NCBI GenBank assembly: GCA_018714785.1
Contig: DVMV01000024.1
Span: forward strand, 1 to 48,888
Direction of reading: 5' to 3'
DNA length: 48,888 nucleotides
Source of the DNA: Candidatus Alloenteromonas pullicola
Lineage (GTDB): Bacteria > Bacillota_I > Bacilli_A > RFN20 > CAG-826
Part shown: piece by piece, positions 25,996-36,398 of the stretch
How the letters are laid out: each line of letters starts with the position of its first letter
Numbering within the stretch: the first letter of the stretch is position 1
The notes under the pieces: model-generated
Database searches by the model: none
The model's input: the letters and a program-made list of their open reading frames with translations, nothing else
Told to the model about the DNA's origin: nothing
Made by a program: the position numbers and the translations under genes

Positions 25996-28900
25996 TACCC
26001 CGCGCTCAACCGAGAGCAGATAGGCCTCCACTTTCTTGCCGAAAATGCGCTCGATCGACTTCTTATAGCCCAGCACCTGGGCGATGTAGGCCTCGTCGTC
26101 GAGGCTATACGACTTGAAGTCGAACAGGTCGATATGGTCGGGGTAGTCTAGGAACATGTCCACCACCCCCGAGTTGCCGTCTTGATCCTTGAAGCGGTAT
26201 TCGTGGTATTCCTCCGCTTCGCTCGAGCGATCGAAGATGGGCAGGCGAAGCACGGTTTCTATCTTCCGCCTCATGGACTCGGATATCCCTTCCGCGGGCG
26301 CTTTGCGGGTGAAGCTCGTCAGCTCGAGCGCCTTGTGGAGGTCGGTGCCGGAAAGCAAGGTGGCGAAGCTCTTCTCGGCTTGGCCGCGGGAATAGGAAGC
26401 CCGGGGCTCAGAAACCTTCATGTTGAGATTGGGCAGCTGGCGGAAGAACCCATTGGGGTCGATGCGCTTGGCTAAGGCGCCGCTTGCGGTCCCTTGGGAT
26501 GAAGGGAACGGCGGAAGGAAGCGGAATTTGGCGGCCATCAGGTCTACGATGTCGGCGTCGGACTTGGCGAAGCGGGCGAGGCCGCCATAGGGGCCTTTGC
26601 CCTCCGGCTTGGCCCTTACGAAGGTGAGCCGCTCCTTGGCCCGGGTTATGGCGACGTAAAGGAGCCTTATCTTCTCCGAGATGGCCTTTTTCCTCTCTGT
26701 GTCCTCGGTCAAGGTCTGCAGGAAGGTCGCCGAGCCGAATGGCTTGGAGGGCAATAGGCCATACTCTTCGGAGGAGACGATCTTCGCCCCGCCGCCGCCT
26801 TTGGCGTAGCTCCGCTCGAGGTCGGCGAGGTAGACATAGGTGAACTCCAGGCCCTTCGAGGCATGGACCGACATCCCCTTCACGCAGGGGAATAGCTTCT
26901 CCGAGGGCGAGGAGACCTTGACCTTGGCTTCGGACTTATCGGAGTCGCGCAGGAAGGCGGCGAATTCGGAAAAGCCTTGCAGCGATGAGTCGAACGAGGA
27001 GGCGAGGCTTAGCAGGAAGCTGAGGGCCTGCAGGTTCTCTCGGCGCTTGTCGACGTAGGCGAGGTTGTCGTAGAAGCCGAGCCAATCGAAGGCGTTCTGG
27101 AGGGCATCCTGGACTGGCAAACCCCGCAAAGCGGGCATTATCGATTTGATTCTGGCGACGATCGGAAGCGATTTCAGGTCGTTTTTGCGGGCTAGCTCGT
27201 GGATTGCCTCGTCGTCGAAATCGGGGCAGAGGTAGCTCCGCTGCAACCCCAACGCGCTGGACTTGAAGGCGAATGACGACTCATCCCCGCGGGCTAGGCA
27301 ATCCAATAGCTCGACCAGGCTGCAGGCGGAAAGAAACGACTCCGTGCCGCTGGTCGAGCTATCGATGGTCGGGGAGAAGGGGATGTGCATCTTGGAGAAC
27401 ACCTTCATGATGACCGGCAGCGAGTTCTTCCGGCTGACCAATATGGCGAAGTCGGAGTAGTCGGCGTCCCTGGTGGCGGGCTGCCCGTCCTTGAAGCAGG
27501 CGACCTGGGCCTTGGAGGCGACGATGCTCTTTATGTCCTCCCCGATGGCGCGCGCCATCTCCTCGAATTGGTTCCCGATCGATGGGTCGTACTCCATCAA
27601 GGCAAACCCGTGGATTGGGGAAGAGGAGGCGTCGTAATAGGCCGCCCCGGGGTTGAGGGCTTGGCCATTGGAGTAGTCCACCCCGCCGAAGTCCTTGCTC
27701 ATGAAGGAGGAGAACATGGCGTTGAGGCCATTGATTATCTGAGGCCTGGAGCGGAAGTTGTCGTCAAGCGAGATGAGCGTCCCATTGCCCTGCTCGCAAT
27801 CCTCCATCATCGAGAGGAACAGGTCGGGGTTGGCGTTGCGGAAGCGGTATATCGACTGCTTGATGTCGCCGACGCAGAAGAGGTTGTCGTGGGCGATCTC
27901 CTTCAGCAATTCCATCTGAAGGTTTGAGGTGTCCTGGAACTCGTCGACCATGATGAAGCGGTATTTATCCTGCAGCTGCTTCTTTATTTCGGGGATGCTC
28001 GCGACCTTCCTCGCGAAATAGGCGACGTCGGAGAAGGTGAAGGCGGAGTTCTCCCGCTTGTAGGAGTCGAGGCGATCATTGAGTTCCTCAGTGAGCTCAA
28101 GCACCGGGCGCATCAAGGCAAGCGCCTCAAGCTGCTGCTTGACGAGGTCCTCGTCGGAACCGGAAAGCAAGGCGCAGGCCTGCTTGTACTCGGCGCTGAC
28201 CACGGAGCGGATGGCCTTGTCCTCTGGGTTGAGCTCCTTGGGGGTCGCCCTCCTTAGGCCGGTGAAGAACCCGACCGACTCGCCCGGCTTTAGCGACTCG
28301 AAGGTATCAAGAACCTTCTTAATGTCCTCTACGTCGCGGTCGGAGGTCGAGGAGCCGTTCATGTTGGCGTATAGCGGCGCGAGGCTAAGGCAGTCGCGGA
28401 GCAGCGACTTCCCGTATTCGCGGTAGTCCTTGACCTTCGATGCCACGAAGCCCTCGCTCAGGTATTTTTCCCCGTAGGTTGCCAAAAAGGCGTCCTTGTC
28501 GCCTGAAAGCTCGCCGAGGGAGAGCAGGGCATTTACGTAGCGGTATAGGGTGTCGAAGCTGCTCCGGCAATAGATCGAGCAGAAGTCGCGGAATCCATCC
28601 GCCTCCCCGCCGATGGCCTTCTTCGACAATCGCTCCACGAGCTCGTCGAATATCCTCCGCTCCTCCGTCTTGAACAGGAACTCGTCCTGGATGGAGGGCG
28701 GCAAAGGCAGCCCCGCTTCCTCGTAATGCTCCATGAGCAAGGAGTTGGCGAAGGAGTCGAAGGTGCAGATCGACGCCTGCTCGACCTCATCGGCCATGGC
28801 CCTGACCTCGGGATGGGAAGAGGAGGCGATCTTGCCTCGGATGCGCTCCTTCATCTCGGCGGCGGCCTTCTCGGTGAAGGTGAGCACCAAAAGCTGCTTG

Positions 28901-29040
28901 GGGGTGCAGTGCTTCCCCTCGACTAGGTGCAGGGCCCGCTCGGAAAGGGTCTCGGTCTTCCCGCTGCCGGCCCCGGCGGAAACCAGGCAATTGCCATAGA
29001 CGAAATCTATGGCTTCCTGCTGCTTGCTAGTCGGCTTCAT
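25978..29040 (-). CDS. addA: ATP-dependent helicase/nuclease subunit A
   Basis: About 1020 residues from ATG 29040; ATG 29046 is equally placed behind GAGGAGG. The upstream extension in this frame overlaps addB and is not real. UvrD-type helicase: Walker A LVSAGAGSGKTETLSERAL, Walker B with VDEFQDTSNLQ, GDIKQSIYRFRNA, and the VHASKGLEFTYVYLADL and IRLLYVAITRAKERL motifs. The C-terminal RecB-like nuclease is intact: GVVDMFLDYPDHIDLFDFKSY (Asp and D-x-K) then QVLGYKKS. With AddB it resects double-strand breaks for RecA. It overlaps addB by 14 nt. Confidence 0.95.
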   Translation of the reverse strand: MKPTSKQQEAIDFVYGNCLVSAGAGSGKTETLSERALHLVEGKHCTPKQLLVLTFTEKAAAEMKERIRGKIASSSHPEVRAMADEVEQASICTFDSFANSLLMEHYEEAGLPLPPSIQDEFLFKTEERRIFDELVERLSKKAIGGEADGFRDFCSIYCRSSFDTLYRYVNALLSLGELSGDKDAFLATYGEKYLSEGFVASKVKDYREYGKSLLRDCLSLAPLYANMNGSSTSDRDVEDIKKVLDTFESLKPGESVGFFTGLRRATPKELNPEDKAIRSVVSAEYKQACALLSGSDEDLVKQQLEALALMRPVLELTEELNDRLDSYKRENSAFTFSDVAYFARKVASIPEIKKQLQDKYRFIMVDEFQDTSNLQMELLKEIAHDNLFCVGDIKQSIYRFRNANPDLFLSMMEDCEQGNGTLISLDDNFRSRPQIINGLNAMFSSFMSKDFGGVDYSNGQALNPGAAYYDASSSPIHGFALMEYDPSIGNQFEEMARAIGEDIKSIVASKAQVACFKDGQPATRDADYSDFAILVSRKNSLPVIMKVFSKMHIPFSPTIDSSTSGTESFLSACSLVELLDCLARGDESSFAFKSSALGLQRSYLCPDFDDEAIHELARKNDLKSLPIVARIKSIMPALRGLPVQDALQNAFDWLGFYDNLAYVDKRRENLQALSFLLSLASSFDSSLQGFSEFAAFLRDSDKSEAKVKVSSPSEKLFPCVKGMSVHASKGLEFTYVYLADLERSYAKGGGGAKIVSSEEYGLLPSKPFGSATFLQTLTEDTERKKAISEKIRLLYVAITRAKERLTFVRAKPEGKGPYGGLARFAKSDADIVDLMAAKFRFLPPFPSSQGTASGALAKRIDPNGFFRQLPNLNMKVSEPRASYSRGQAEKSFATLLSGTDLHKALELTSFTRKAPAEGISESMRRKIETVLRLPIFDRSSEAEEYHEYRFKDQDGNSGVVDMFLDYPDHIDLFDFKSYSLDDEAYIAQVLGYKKSIERIFGKKVEAYLLSVERGVVKKVS

Positions 29041-31447
29041 CCTCATCGTCCTCCTCGTATTCGAATTTCCCAATCTGCTCGTATGAGACGGCTCCGTCCT
29101 CGCCCTCGCGCTTCCTATAGTAGCGGGCGAAGTCCGGGTCGGCGTGGCAGATGATGGAGAAGCTGCAGTATTTGCAGCCGTCCTCCCCGTTTTTGACCTT
29201 GATGGGCGAGATCGGGAACTTCGATTCCTCGATGGCATCCATCTCCTGCTCCGCCTTTCCCTTGGCCTGCTCGATTATCCGCTTGAGGGATTCGGCGTCG
29301 AAGGCGCCTTTCACCTCGCCTTTGGCGGAGTGGCTTATTATCTCCAGGTCGGGATCGAACTTCCCCAGCAACGAGGGATCGGATTTGACGAACCCCTCCA
29401 GCGCGGCGGGGGAATCGGCTACCTCGGCATGGTCCTTGATGTTGCATTTGATCGAGGCGATGAAGGCCCCATAGACCTCTTTGCCCAAGGTGGAGGAGGC
29501 CAATAGGCTGTATAGCGGAAGCTGCATCGATAGCCCAAGCGGTATCTTGGGCAGCTCGAACCGGTGGTTCCAGCCGCTCGTCTTGTAGTCGACGACGAAC
29601 ACCTCATCGCCGATTTCGCCGACGAGGTCGCTCCGGCCATAGAGCTTCCGCCCGCCTAGGTCGGCCTGCAGCTTGATCTCGGGGCGCAGGGGGAAAAGAC
29701 GGAGCCGCTTGGCGTAGTTGTCCGCGCTCACCCGCGCCTCCTCCTCGGTGAAGGAAAGCAGCAGCCGCTCCGAATAGGAGAACGACTCCCCGCCTTCCCC
29801 TATTATCCTCTCGGCCTCCTGCTTGCCCGATTCGAAGAAGGAGGTGTCGTAGCCATGCCGGCCTATCTCCTCGAAGATCGCGTGGAAATAGGTCCCCTGC
29901 AAGGCCGGGAAGGAATGGGAATCGTCGCGCAGCCCCAGGATGTACTGCAGATAGTACATATATGGGCATTTTGCGTAGGTTTCCAATGCCGTATAGGACG
30001 CCTTTGGCAGCTTTTCCGCCGCAAAGGCCCGGTTGTTTTTGTCGAATCGCGGATCGTAAAGGGCAAAGCCCGGCAGCATCTCGGCCAAGGCGTCCTGCCT
30101 CGGCGATTTGCTTAGGAACTTCTTCTCCGACTCGAGGTCGTCGCCATACTCGATGCGGGCGAACCCCTTGGAGTATTCGTAGTCCAGCGGCCCCTCGTCG
30201 TGGGCGATGGAAACGCCATGGGAGGCGGCTTTCGCCATCTCGTCGGCCATCAGGAACGACTCGTGGCGCGGCCTATCGTCGGTCCCCTGCATGTAGAAGA
30301 AGGCGTCCTTGATGTAGCCATGGCGCAGGGCGGAAAGCAAATCGCAGGCGTCTAGGTGCCCCGCTTCCTGCGGGGTCATTAGCCCCGCGGCCTCGTAGTC
30401 TTCCTCTTCCAATAGGAATGGGTTGTCCGCCCCGGGCTTTGGGGCGTGGGAGCTGGAGAAGTCGAGCAAGATGCCATATTGGCCCGGCTCGCAGAAATAT
30501 CCCCGCGCGACGTTGATGCCCTCTTCGTAAGTCACCCCGCCGGTCAATTTCTCCTTCAGGCAGAGGTAGCAGGCGCGCCTGATGTCGCTCAGCTTGGAGT
30601 TTCGGCAAAGCGGGGACAAGGCCTCGACTATCATCCCCACCTTGTCGGAGTTCGGGAATTCGCTGTTCAGCTCTTCCTCTAACGAAAGCAGCCCTTCCCT
30701 ACCGGATAGACCGCAAGCAGCGATGAACTTCAGCGCGGCCTTCCCTTCGTCTAGATAGGCTAGCGGAATCGAAGGGGGCAGATTTATCGGGAGGCCATAT
30801 AGGCGCGAGATCTCCAGCAGGGCGCGGCGGTCGCCGTCCTCGTAGTTGCATAGGCAGATGCCGCTGGGCTTGATCCCTTGCTCGGCGATGAGACGGCAGA
30901 GCAGGTTGCCAAGGTAATGGAACCCCTCGATGTAGGTCGGGAAACGGTGCAGCGAATAGCCGAATGCCGCCTTGGGATCGGGAAGATCGTCCCCCAGCCC
31001 CTCGCCGAGGTCGAAGCCCATCGCGATGTTGGGGAGCTCTTTGACCAAGCCCGACACCCTGACCCCCGAGCCGTAGCCGGAGATGATGATGTTCCTTCCC
31101 TTCAGCCTGGCCCCAGGCAGGAAGGGCTCATGGATGTAGCCTTCGCTTTTCAGCAGGTCGAACAATCGGCAGACCTCATTCAGGCTCTGCGCTTTCCTGG
31201 CCTTCTTCTCATCCAATAAGGGGAGGCAATCAAGCAGGGCTTTCGCCTTTCTATAGGATATTCCTTCGTCCAAAAGCCGCCCGATCGCGCTTGGGTCTAT
31301 CCGGCGGGAAAACTCATCCTGCAGCGATGATAGATCGAATAGCTTGATGTCTAGGCCCGGCTGGCTCGCCATCATGTCGAGGTAGCGCCCCCAAAGGGCG
31401 CGCGGGGCGATGATGGCGGAGTTGGAATAGAGGGTGTCTTTTTGCAT
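29027..31447 (-). CDS. addB: ATP-dependent nuclease subunit B, iron-sulfur type
   Basis: 806 residues, short for AddB (Bacillus about 1160). The C-terminal nuclease is complete: YGRSDLVGEIGDEVFVVDYK holds the catalytic Asp and D-x-K, and four cysteines for a 4Fe-4S staple are ETYAKCPYMYYLQY plus CKYCSFSIIC. The N-terminus (MQKDTLYSNSAIIAPRALWG) lacks the GxxGxGKT Walker A seen in Bacillus AddB, so the helicase-like half is reduced and probably non-motor, with Chi recognition possibly altered. TAGAAT ends 6 nt before the ATG with no ribosome binding site: leaderless. Confidence 0.9.
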   Translation of the reverse strand: MQKDTLYSNSAIIAPRALWGRYLDMMASQPGLDIKLFDLSSLQDEFSRRIDPSAIGRLLDEGISYRKAKALLDCLPLLDEKKARKAQSLNEVCRLFDLLKSEGYIHEPFLPGARLKGRNIIISGYGSGVRVSGLVKELPNIAMGFDLGEGLGDDLPDPKAAFGYSLHRFPTYIEGFHYLGNLLCRLIAEQGIKPSGICLCNYEDGDRRALLEISRLYGLPINLPPSIPLAYLDEGKAALKFIAACGLSGREGLLSLEEELNSEFPNSDKVGMIVEALSPLCRNSKLSDIRRACYLCLKEKLTGGVTYEEGINVARGYFCEPGQYGILLDFSSSHAPKPGADNPFLLEEEDYEAAGLMTPQEAGHLDACDLLSALRHGYIKDAFFYMQGTDDRPRHESFLMADEMAKAASHGVSIAHDEGPLDYEYSKGFARIEYGDDLESEKKFLSKSPRQDALAEMLPGFALYDPRFDKNNRAFAAEKLPKASYTALETYAKCPYMYYLQYILGLRDDSHSFPALQGTYFHAIFEEIGRHGYDTSFFESGKQEAERIIGEGGESFSYSERLLLSFTEEEARVSADNYAKRLRLFPLRPEIKLQADLGGRKLYGRSDLVGEIGDEVFVVDYKTSGWNHRFELPKIPLGLSMQLPLYSLLASSTLGKEVYGAFIASIKCNIKDHAEVADSPAALEGFVKSDPSLLGKFDPDLEIISHSAKGEVKGAFDAESLKRIIEQAKGKAEQEMDAIEESKFPISPIKVKNGEDGCKYCSFSIICHADPDFARYYRKREGEDGAVSYEQIGKFEYEEDDEDEAD

Positions 31448-31453
31448 AGATTG

Positions 31454-31459
31454 ATTCTA
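31454..31459 (-). promoter_or_regulatory. Putative leaderless -10 box of addB
   Basis: TAGAAT on the minus strand, 6 nt before the addB ATG. The -35 is poor. The 83 nt intergenic region to the divergent Sel1 gene contains the two mirror-image start sites and nothing else recognised. Confidence 0.45.
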
Positions 31460-31518
31460 TACCCGCACGGGGGCCGACTCTAGAAGCGGCTGCGGAGAAT
31501 ACCGGACGGACATTGTGC

Positions 31519-31524
31519 TTTAAT
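31519..31524 (+). promoter_or_regulatory. Putative leaderless -10 box of the Sel1-repeat gene
   Basis: TTTAAT, 6 nt before the ATG at 31531; no ribosome binding site in the gap. This also argues against the TTG start at 31513, which lies upstream of the predicted transcript start. Confidence 0.45.
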
Positions 31525-31530
31525 ATTGTT

Positions 31531-32486
31531 ATGCCGAGCAAGACGCAGACATTGGAGGAAATAGTCGATGGCTTTGGGGCCCAGCAGGCGCGCTCGCTTT
31601 TCCTGCGCCTAGCCAAGAGGGCCTCGGAAAGCGAATACGGCGAGGAGTTCCGCTCGGTGGCCAAGGCCGTCGAGGGGGAGGCTGGCAAGCTGACCGACCT
31701 CGAGCTCGCCGAGGCCTTGCTCTATTTCGGCAGGGCGCTTTCGGCCGATCCGTCCGGGGAGGAGGCTTTCCGCGACGGCGTGGCCTCGATCGCCTACGCC
31801 TATCGCCTGACCGAGGGGATGGCCGACCGGGAGCATCAGAAGGAGCAGTCGCGCATCCACGCCATATCCGCCCTGCACCTGGGGTTCCTCTCGCTGTTCG
31901 AGCAGGATGGAGGGGAGCTGGTCTTCGGGGCCTCGCCCTACGCCAACATGGCGGTCAGGTATTCCTTGCCGCCCAACCTCAAGCGGGGGCTCGCCTACCT
32001 CGAGGACGCCCGGGGCGACCGAGGCCTAGCCAACGACGCCAACGCCCTGCTGGGCCTTTATTACATGCACCGCGGGGACGGGAAGGGGATCGCCAAGGAC
32101 GACCTGAAGCGGGCCGTCTACCACTTCATGCTGCTTAAGGCGCCGAGCCGGAAAAGGGAGGGCGCCTCCTGCTGCCGCTATCTGCCGTTCTTCTCCTCAT
32201 CGCTGGCCATGGAGGCCAAGAGGCTCATCGATTTCGGGTGCCTGAAGCCGGGTTTTGCGCTGCTTTCGCACTCCCTCGATCTCGAAAAGGGCCTGAAAGA
32301 CAGCCAAAGGAACCCGTATATACCATACAACCTGGCGCTATGCTGCCTATATGGGGTCGGCACGCCGATCGACCGGGTCAAGGCCAACGAATACAAGGGG
32401 ATGGTCGAGTCGCTGGCATCATCCCTGCCGCTGGCCGAGAAGCTATTGCTTTCCCTGGCCCGGGCCGACTTCTCGTTGCCTAGGGC

Positions 32487-32490
<4 letters not shown>
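31531..32490 (+). CDS. Sel1-like repeat protein
   Basis: 319 residues from ATG 31531; a TTG at 31513 in the same frame is less likely because a -10 box overlaps it. Helical protein without signal peptide. Two Sel1-type repeats are readable: NALLGLYYMHRGDGKGIAKD followed by DLKRAVYH, and YNLALCCLYGVGTPIDRVKA. Such repeats form alpha-solenoids that bind partner proteins. It is divergent from addB and ends on top of the glpK stop. No specific role can be assigned. Confidence 0.7.
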
Positions 32491-33962
<1,472 letters not shown>

Positions 33963-33968
33963 GCTTAG

Positions 33969-33974
33969 ATAGTA
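33969..33974 (-). promoter_or_regulatory. Putative leaderless -10 box of glpK
   Basis: TACTAT on the minus strand, 6 nt before the glpK ATG and immediately downstream of the terminator of the previous operon, so glpK must start its own transcript here. Confidence 0.55.
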
Positions 33975-33978
33975 AACG

Positions 33979-34005
33979 AAAAAAGGGATGGTGGCCAGCC
34001 ATCCC
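33979..34005 (-). terminator. Terminator of the giant-protein/PTS operon
   Basis: GGGATGG (minus, from 34005) pairs with CCATCCC (to 33985), followed on the minus strand by TTTTTTCG. Strong factor-independent terminator. Confidence 0.85.
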
Positions 34006-34022
34006 AATAGATAGTGGACAGT

Positions 34023-35132
34023 TCAGGCGGCGATGTCGTTGGACAGGGAGAAATCGCCCTTCTTTATCCAGCCGAGCTTCCGGAAGAGGAAGTCGATGGC
34101 CAGGGTCAAGGCGATCGGGGCCAGGACGCAGATGCCGATTATCCACAGGGCCAGCTGCCATGAATACCCGGTGGCCCCGAGGAAGTTCAGCGGCCCGACC
34201 AGGCCGCTGGTCCCCATGCCGGCGCCGACGCTGAGCAGGCTCTCGCTAAGCTCGCCCGTAAGCGGGAAAAGCATGGCGAAGGGCCCCAATATGGCCGAGC
34301 AGATGCAGGTCGGCAGCCAGATCAGCGGCTTCCTGACGATGTTCTTGAACTCGAGCATCGAGGTCCCGATGCCGATGGCGAGCACCGAGCCCCACTTGTT
34401 GTCGTAGGCGGCCTCGGCGGCGAAGCCGACCATCTGGGTGCAGGTGCCGATCAAGGCGGCCGCGGCGGCCATCGGGACGTTGCCGATGGAGATGGCGACG
34501 CAAAGGGCCACCGAGGATATCGGGGCGGTGAGGACCATCCCGACTATGACCGAGACGAAGATGCACATGAAGAAGCTGACGACGACGTTCCTGAAGCAGA
34601 GCTCGACCAATAGGCCCAGCCCGACGGTGATGTAGTGCACGTAGGCGGCGAGCAGGAAGGAGTAAAGCACCGCGGCGCCGATGCCGACCAGCGGGATCAA
34701 TATGAGATCCACCGGGGTCTTGCGCTTGTTCCAAAGCTTCAGAACCAATAGGCAGATGATGACGGCGACGTAGCAGGAAAGCGGGTCGCTGATGAGGTTG
34801 ACCGCCCCGGAGGAGAAGTCGAAGGCGAAGTTCCCGATGGCGCCCGCCACCAGGCAGGCGACCAAGGCGACGCCCTGCTTCTTCTTCGACAATCCGACCC
34901 CGAGGCCGATGCCGGCCCCCATCAGCCCCTTGATGGTGTCGGCCCAGTCGCCGATCGCCTCCATGTGGGGGATCTGGGCGAACAGCCCGAGTATCGTCCC
35001 GATGATCAATGTCCCGAAAAGCCCAATGGCCATCCCGTTGGTGGTGACCATCAGGTTGTTCTGGATGTATTTCAGCGCTTTCTTAAATCTGCCAGGCTCT
35101 TTCCTTGGCTCTTCGATTTGTTCCGTATCCAT
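34023..35132 (-). CDS. PTS system EIIC-like sugar permease, standalone
   Basis: 369 residues with about ten hydrophobic segments. It fits the compact PTS_EIIC_2-type permease family: VTTNGMAIGLFGTLIIGTIL at the start, VLTAPISSVALCVA, ALIGTCTQMVGFAAEAA and GMGTSGLVGPLNFLG later. No EIIA or EIIB domain is fused or encoded nearby, so phosphate donation would depend on components elsewhere, or the protein transports without phosphorylation. Its ATG directly follows the aminopeptidase stop (TAAATG) with GGGGAG upstream. Substrate unknown. Its place beside a peptidase in a surface-protein operon is odd. Confidence 0.8.
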   Translation of the reverse strand: MDTEQIEEPRKEPGRFKKALKYIQNNLMVTTNGMAIGLFGTLIIGTILGLFAQIPHMEAIGDWADTIKGLMGAGIGLGVGLSKKKQGVALVACLVAGAIGNFAFDFSSGAVNLISDPLSCYVAVIICLLVLKLWNKRKTPVDLILIPLVGIGAAVLYSFLLAAYVHYITVGLGLLVELCFRNVVVSFFMCIFVSVIVGMVLTAPISSVALCVAISIGNVPMAAAAALIGTCTQMVGFAAEAAYDNKWGSVLAIGIGTSMLEFKNIVRKPLIWLPTCICSAILGPFAMLFPLTGELSESLLSVGAGMGTSGLVGPLNFLGATGYSWQLALWIIGICVLAPIALTLAIDFLFRKLGWIKKGDFSLSNDIAA

Positions 35133-36398
35133 TTATCTCCCCGCGGCGAAGTAATGCTCTATCTCCTCGATCTCCTTCGGTATGAACGACGACAGGTTCT
35201 TGGCCCCGCGGTCGGTGATGAGGAGGTCGTCCTCGATCCGGATCCCGATGCCCTCCTCCTTTATGTAGAGGCCGGGCTCGTCCGATATGACGTTGCCCTC
35301 CTCCAACGGCTTGTCGCGGTCCATCGGGTCGTGGTCGTCGAGCCCGATGTGGTGGCTCACCGAATGGAAGTATATCCGGTCGATGTCGTCGTAGCTCGAT
35401 ATGACCCCTTCCTCGAGGCAGCGCTGGGCCAGGTAGTCCCGGGCGAAGGCGTTGAGCTCGCGCAGCGTGATGCCGGGCTTGGCGAAGCCGATGACGGCCT
35501 TGTTGCAGCCGAGGACGATCTCGTAAAGCTGCCTTTGCCGAGGCGAGTAGACGCCGTCGACGGGGATGGTGCGGGAGATGTCGCCGCAATAGCCTTCCTC
35601 CTTCGCGCCGACGTCGAACAGCACCAGCGTCCCCTCCTTCAGCTTGCTCTGCGGGTTGGGGTAATGCAGCGTCGTCCCGTTCTCGCCCGAGGCGACGATC
35701 GAGGGGAAGCTCAGCCCCCCTAGGGCGTTGGACGACTGCGAGGCCTGGAAGAATCCGAGCGAGAGCTCATACTCATAGGCCCCGGGGGCGATGAGGCTGT
35801 AGGCCCGGAGCAGCCCGGCCTTGGTGTGCTCTATGGCCCTCTTGATGCAGCCGACCTCGGCCTCCGATTTCTTGGCCCGGAGGTCGAAGACCATCGGGGC
35901 GAGGTCGACGACCCGCAGCCCCGGGTAGATGGCGTGGAGGGAGCCCACGAAGGCCTTGACGTCGAGCTCCTCCTCGATCTTTAGCTCCGGGGAGAGGTCG
36001 AAGTACCCGAGCCCCATCGGCGCCTCCTCGTCTATCCCCTGGCGCAGGAGGCGGTCAAGCCTCGAGGTCAGATAGGGGGTCAGCAGCACGTTGTTGACCC
36101 CGGAGACGAGCTTCGCCTCCTCGGGGGTGAGCTTCTTGCCGTACCACTTCTCCTTGGTCTCGTCGTAGGGCGAGATGAAGAGGAACTCCCGGCATTCGGC
36201 GCCCCGCTTGATCAGCAGCAGCGACGACCCCTCCTGGTTTATCCCGGTGAGGTAGAAGAAGTTGCGGTTGGATTCGAAAGGGTAGTCCTGATCGGCCGAG
36301 AGGCATTTGGGCTTGCCGGCGAAAACAAGGGCGAAGCTCTCGTCCTCCATCTTGTCGAATAGCGCGGCGCGGCGCGACTGCAGTTCATTGATGTGCAT
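35133..36398 (-). CDS. pepP: Xaa-Pro aminopeptidase (M24B)
   Basis: 421 residues: an N-terminal creatinase-like domain with ALVFAGKPK and the FYLTGINQEGS segment, then the pita-bread metallopeptidase. All five metal ligands are visible: Asp in LFDVGA, Asp in GDISRT, His in SVSHHIGLDDHD, Glu in SDEPGLYI and Glu in RIEDDLL. It removes N-terminal residues before proline in cytoplasmic peptides, using two Mn2+ ions. AGGAGG sits 7 nt before the ATG, which overlaps the upstream yigZ-like gene by 14 nt. Confidence 0.93.
   Translation of the reverse strand: MHINELQSRRAALFDKMEDESFALVFAGKPKCLSADQDYPFESNRNFFYLTGINQEGSSLLLIKRGAECREFLFISPYDETKEKWYGKKLTPEEAKLVSGVNNVLLTPYLTSRLDRLLRQGIDEEAPMGLGYFDLSPELKIEEELDVKAFVGSLHAIYPGLRVVDLAPMVFDLRAKKSEAEVGCIKRAIEHTKAGLLRAYSLIAPGAYEYELSLGFFQASQSSNALGGLSFPSIVASGENGTTLHYPNPQSKLKEGTLVLFDVGAKEEGYCGDISRTIPVDGVYSPRQRQLYEIVLGCNKAVIGFAKPGITLRELNAFARDYLAQRCLEEGVISSYDDIDRIYFHSVSHHIGLDDHDPMDRDKPLEEGNVISDEPGLYIKEEGIGIRIEDDLLITDRGAKNLSSFIPKEIEEIEHYFAAGR

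Noticed and set aside
29047..29238. N-terminal extension of the AddA frame.
   Set aside because: It lies wholly inside addB, is Arg/Ser-rich and unlike any AddA; GAGGAGG precedes the internal ATGs at 29046 and 29040.
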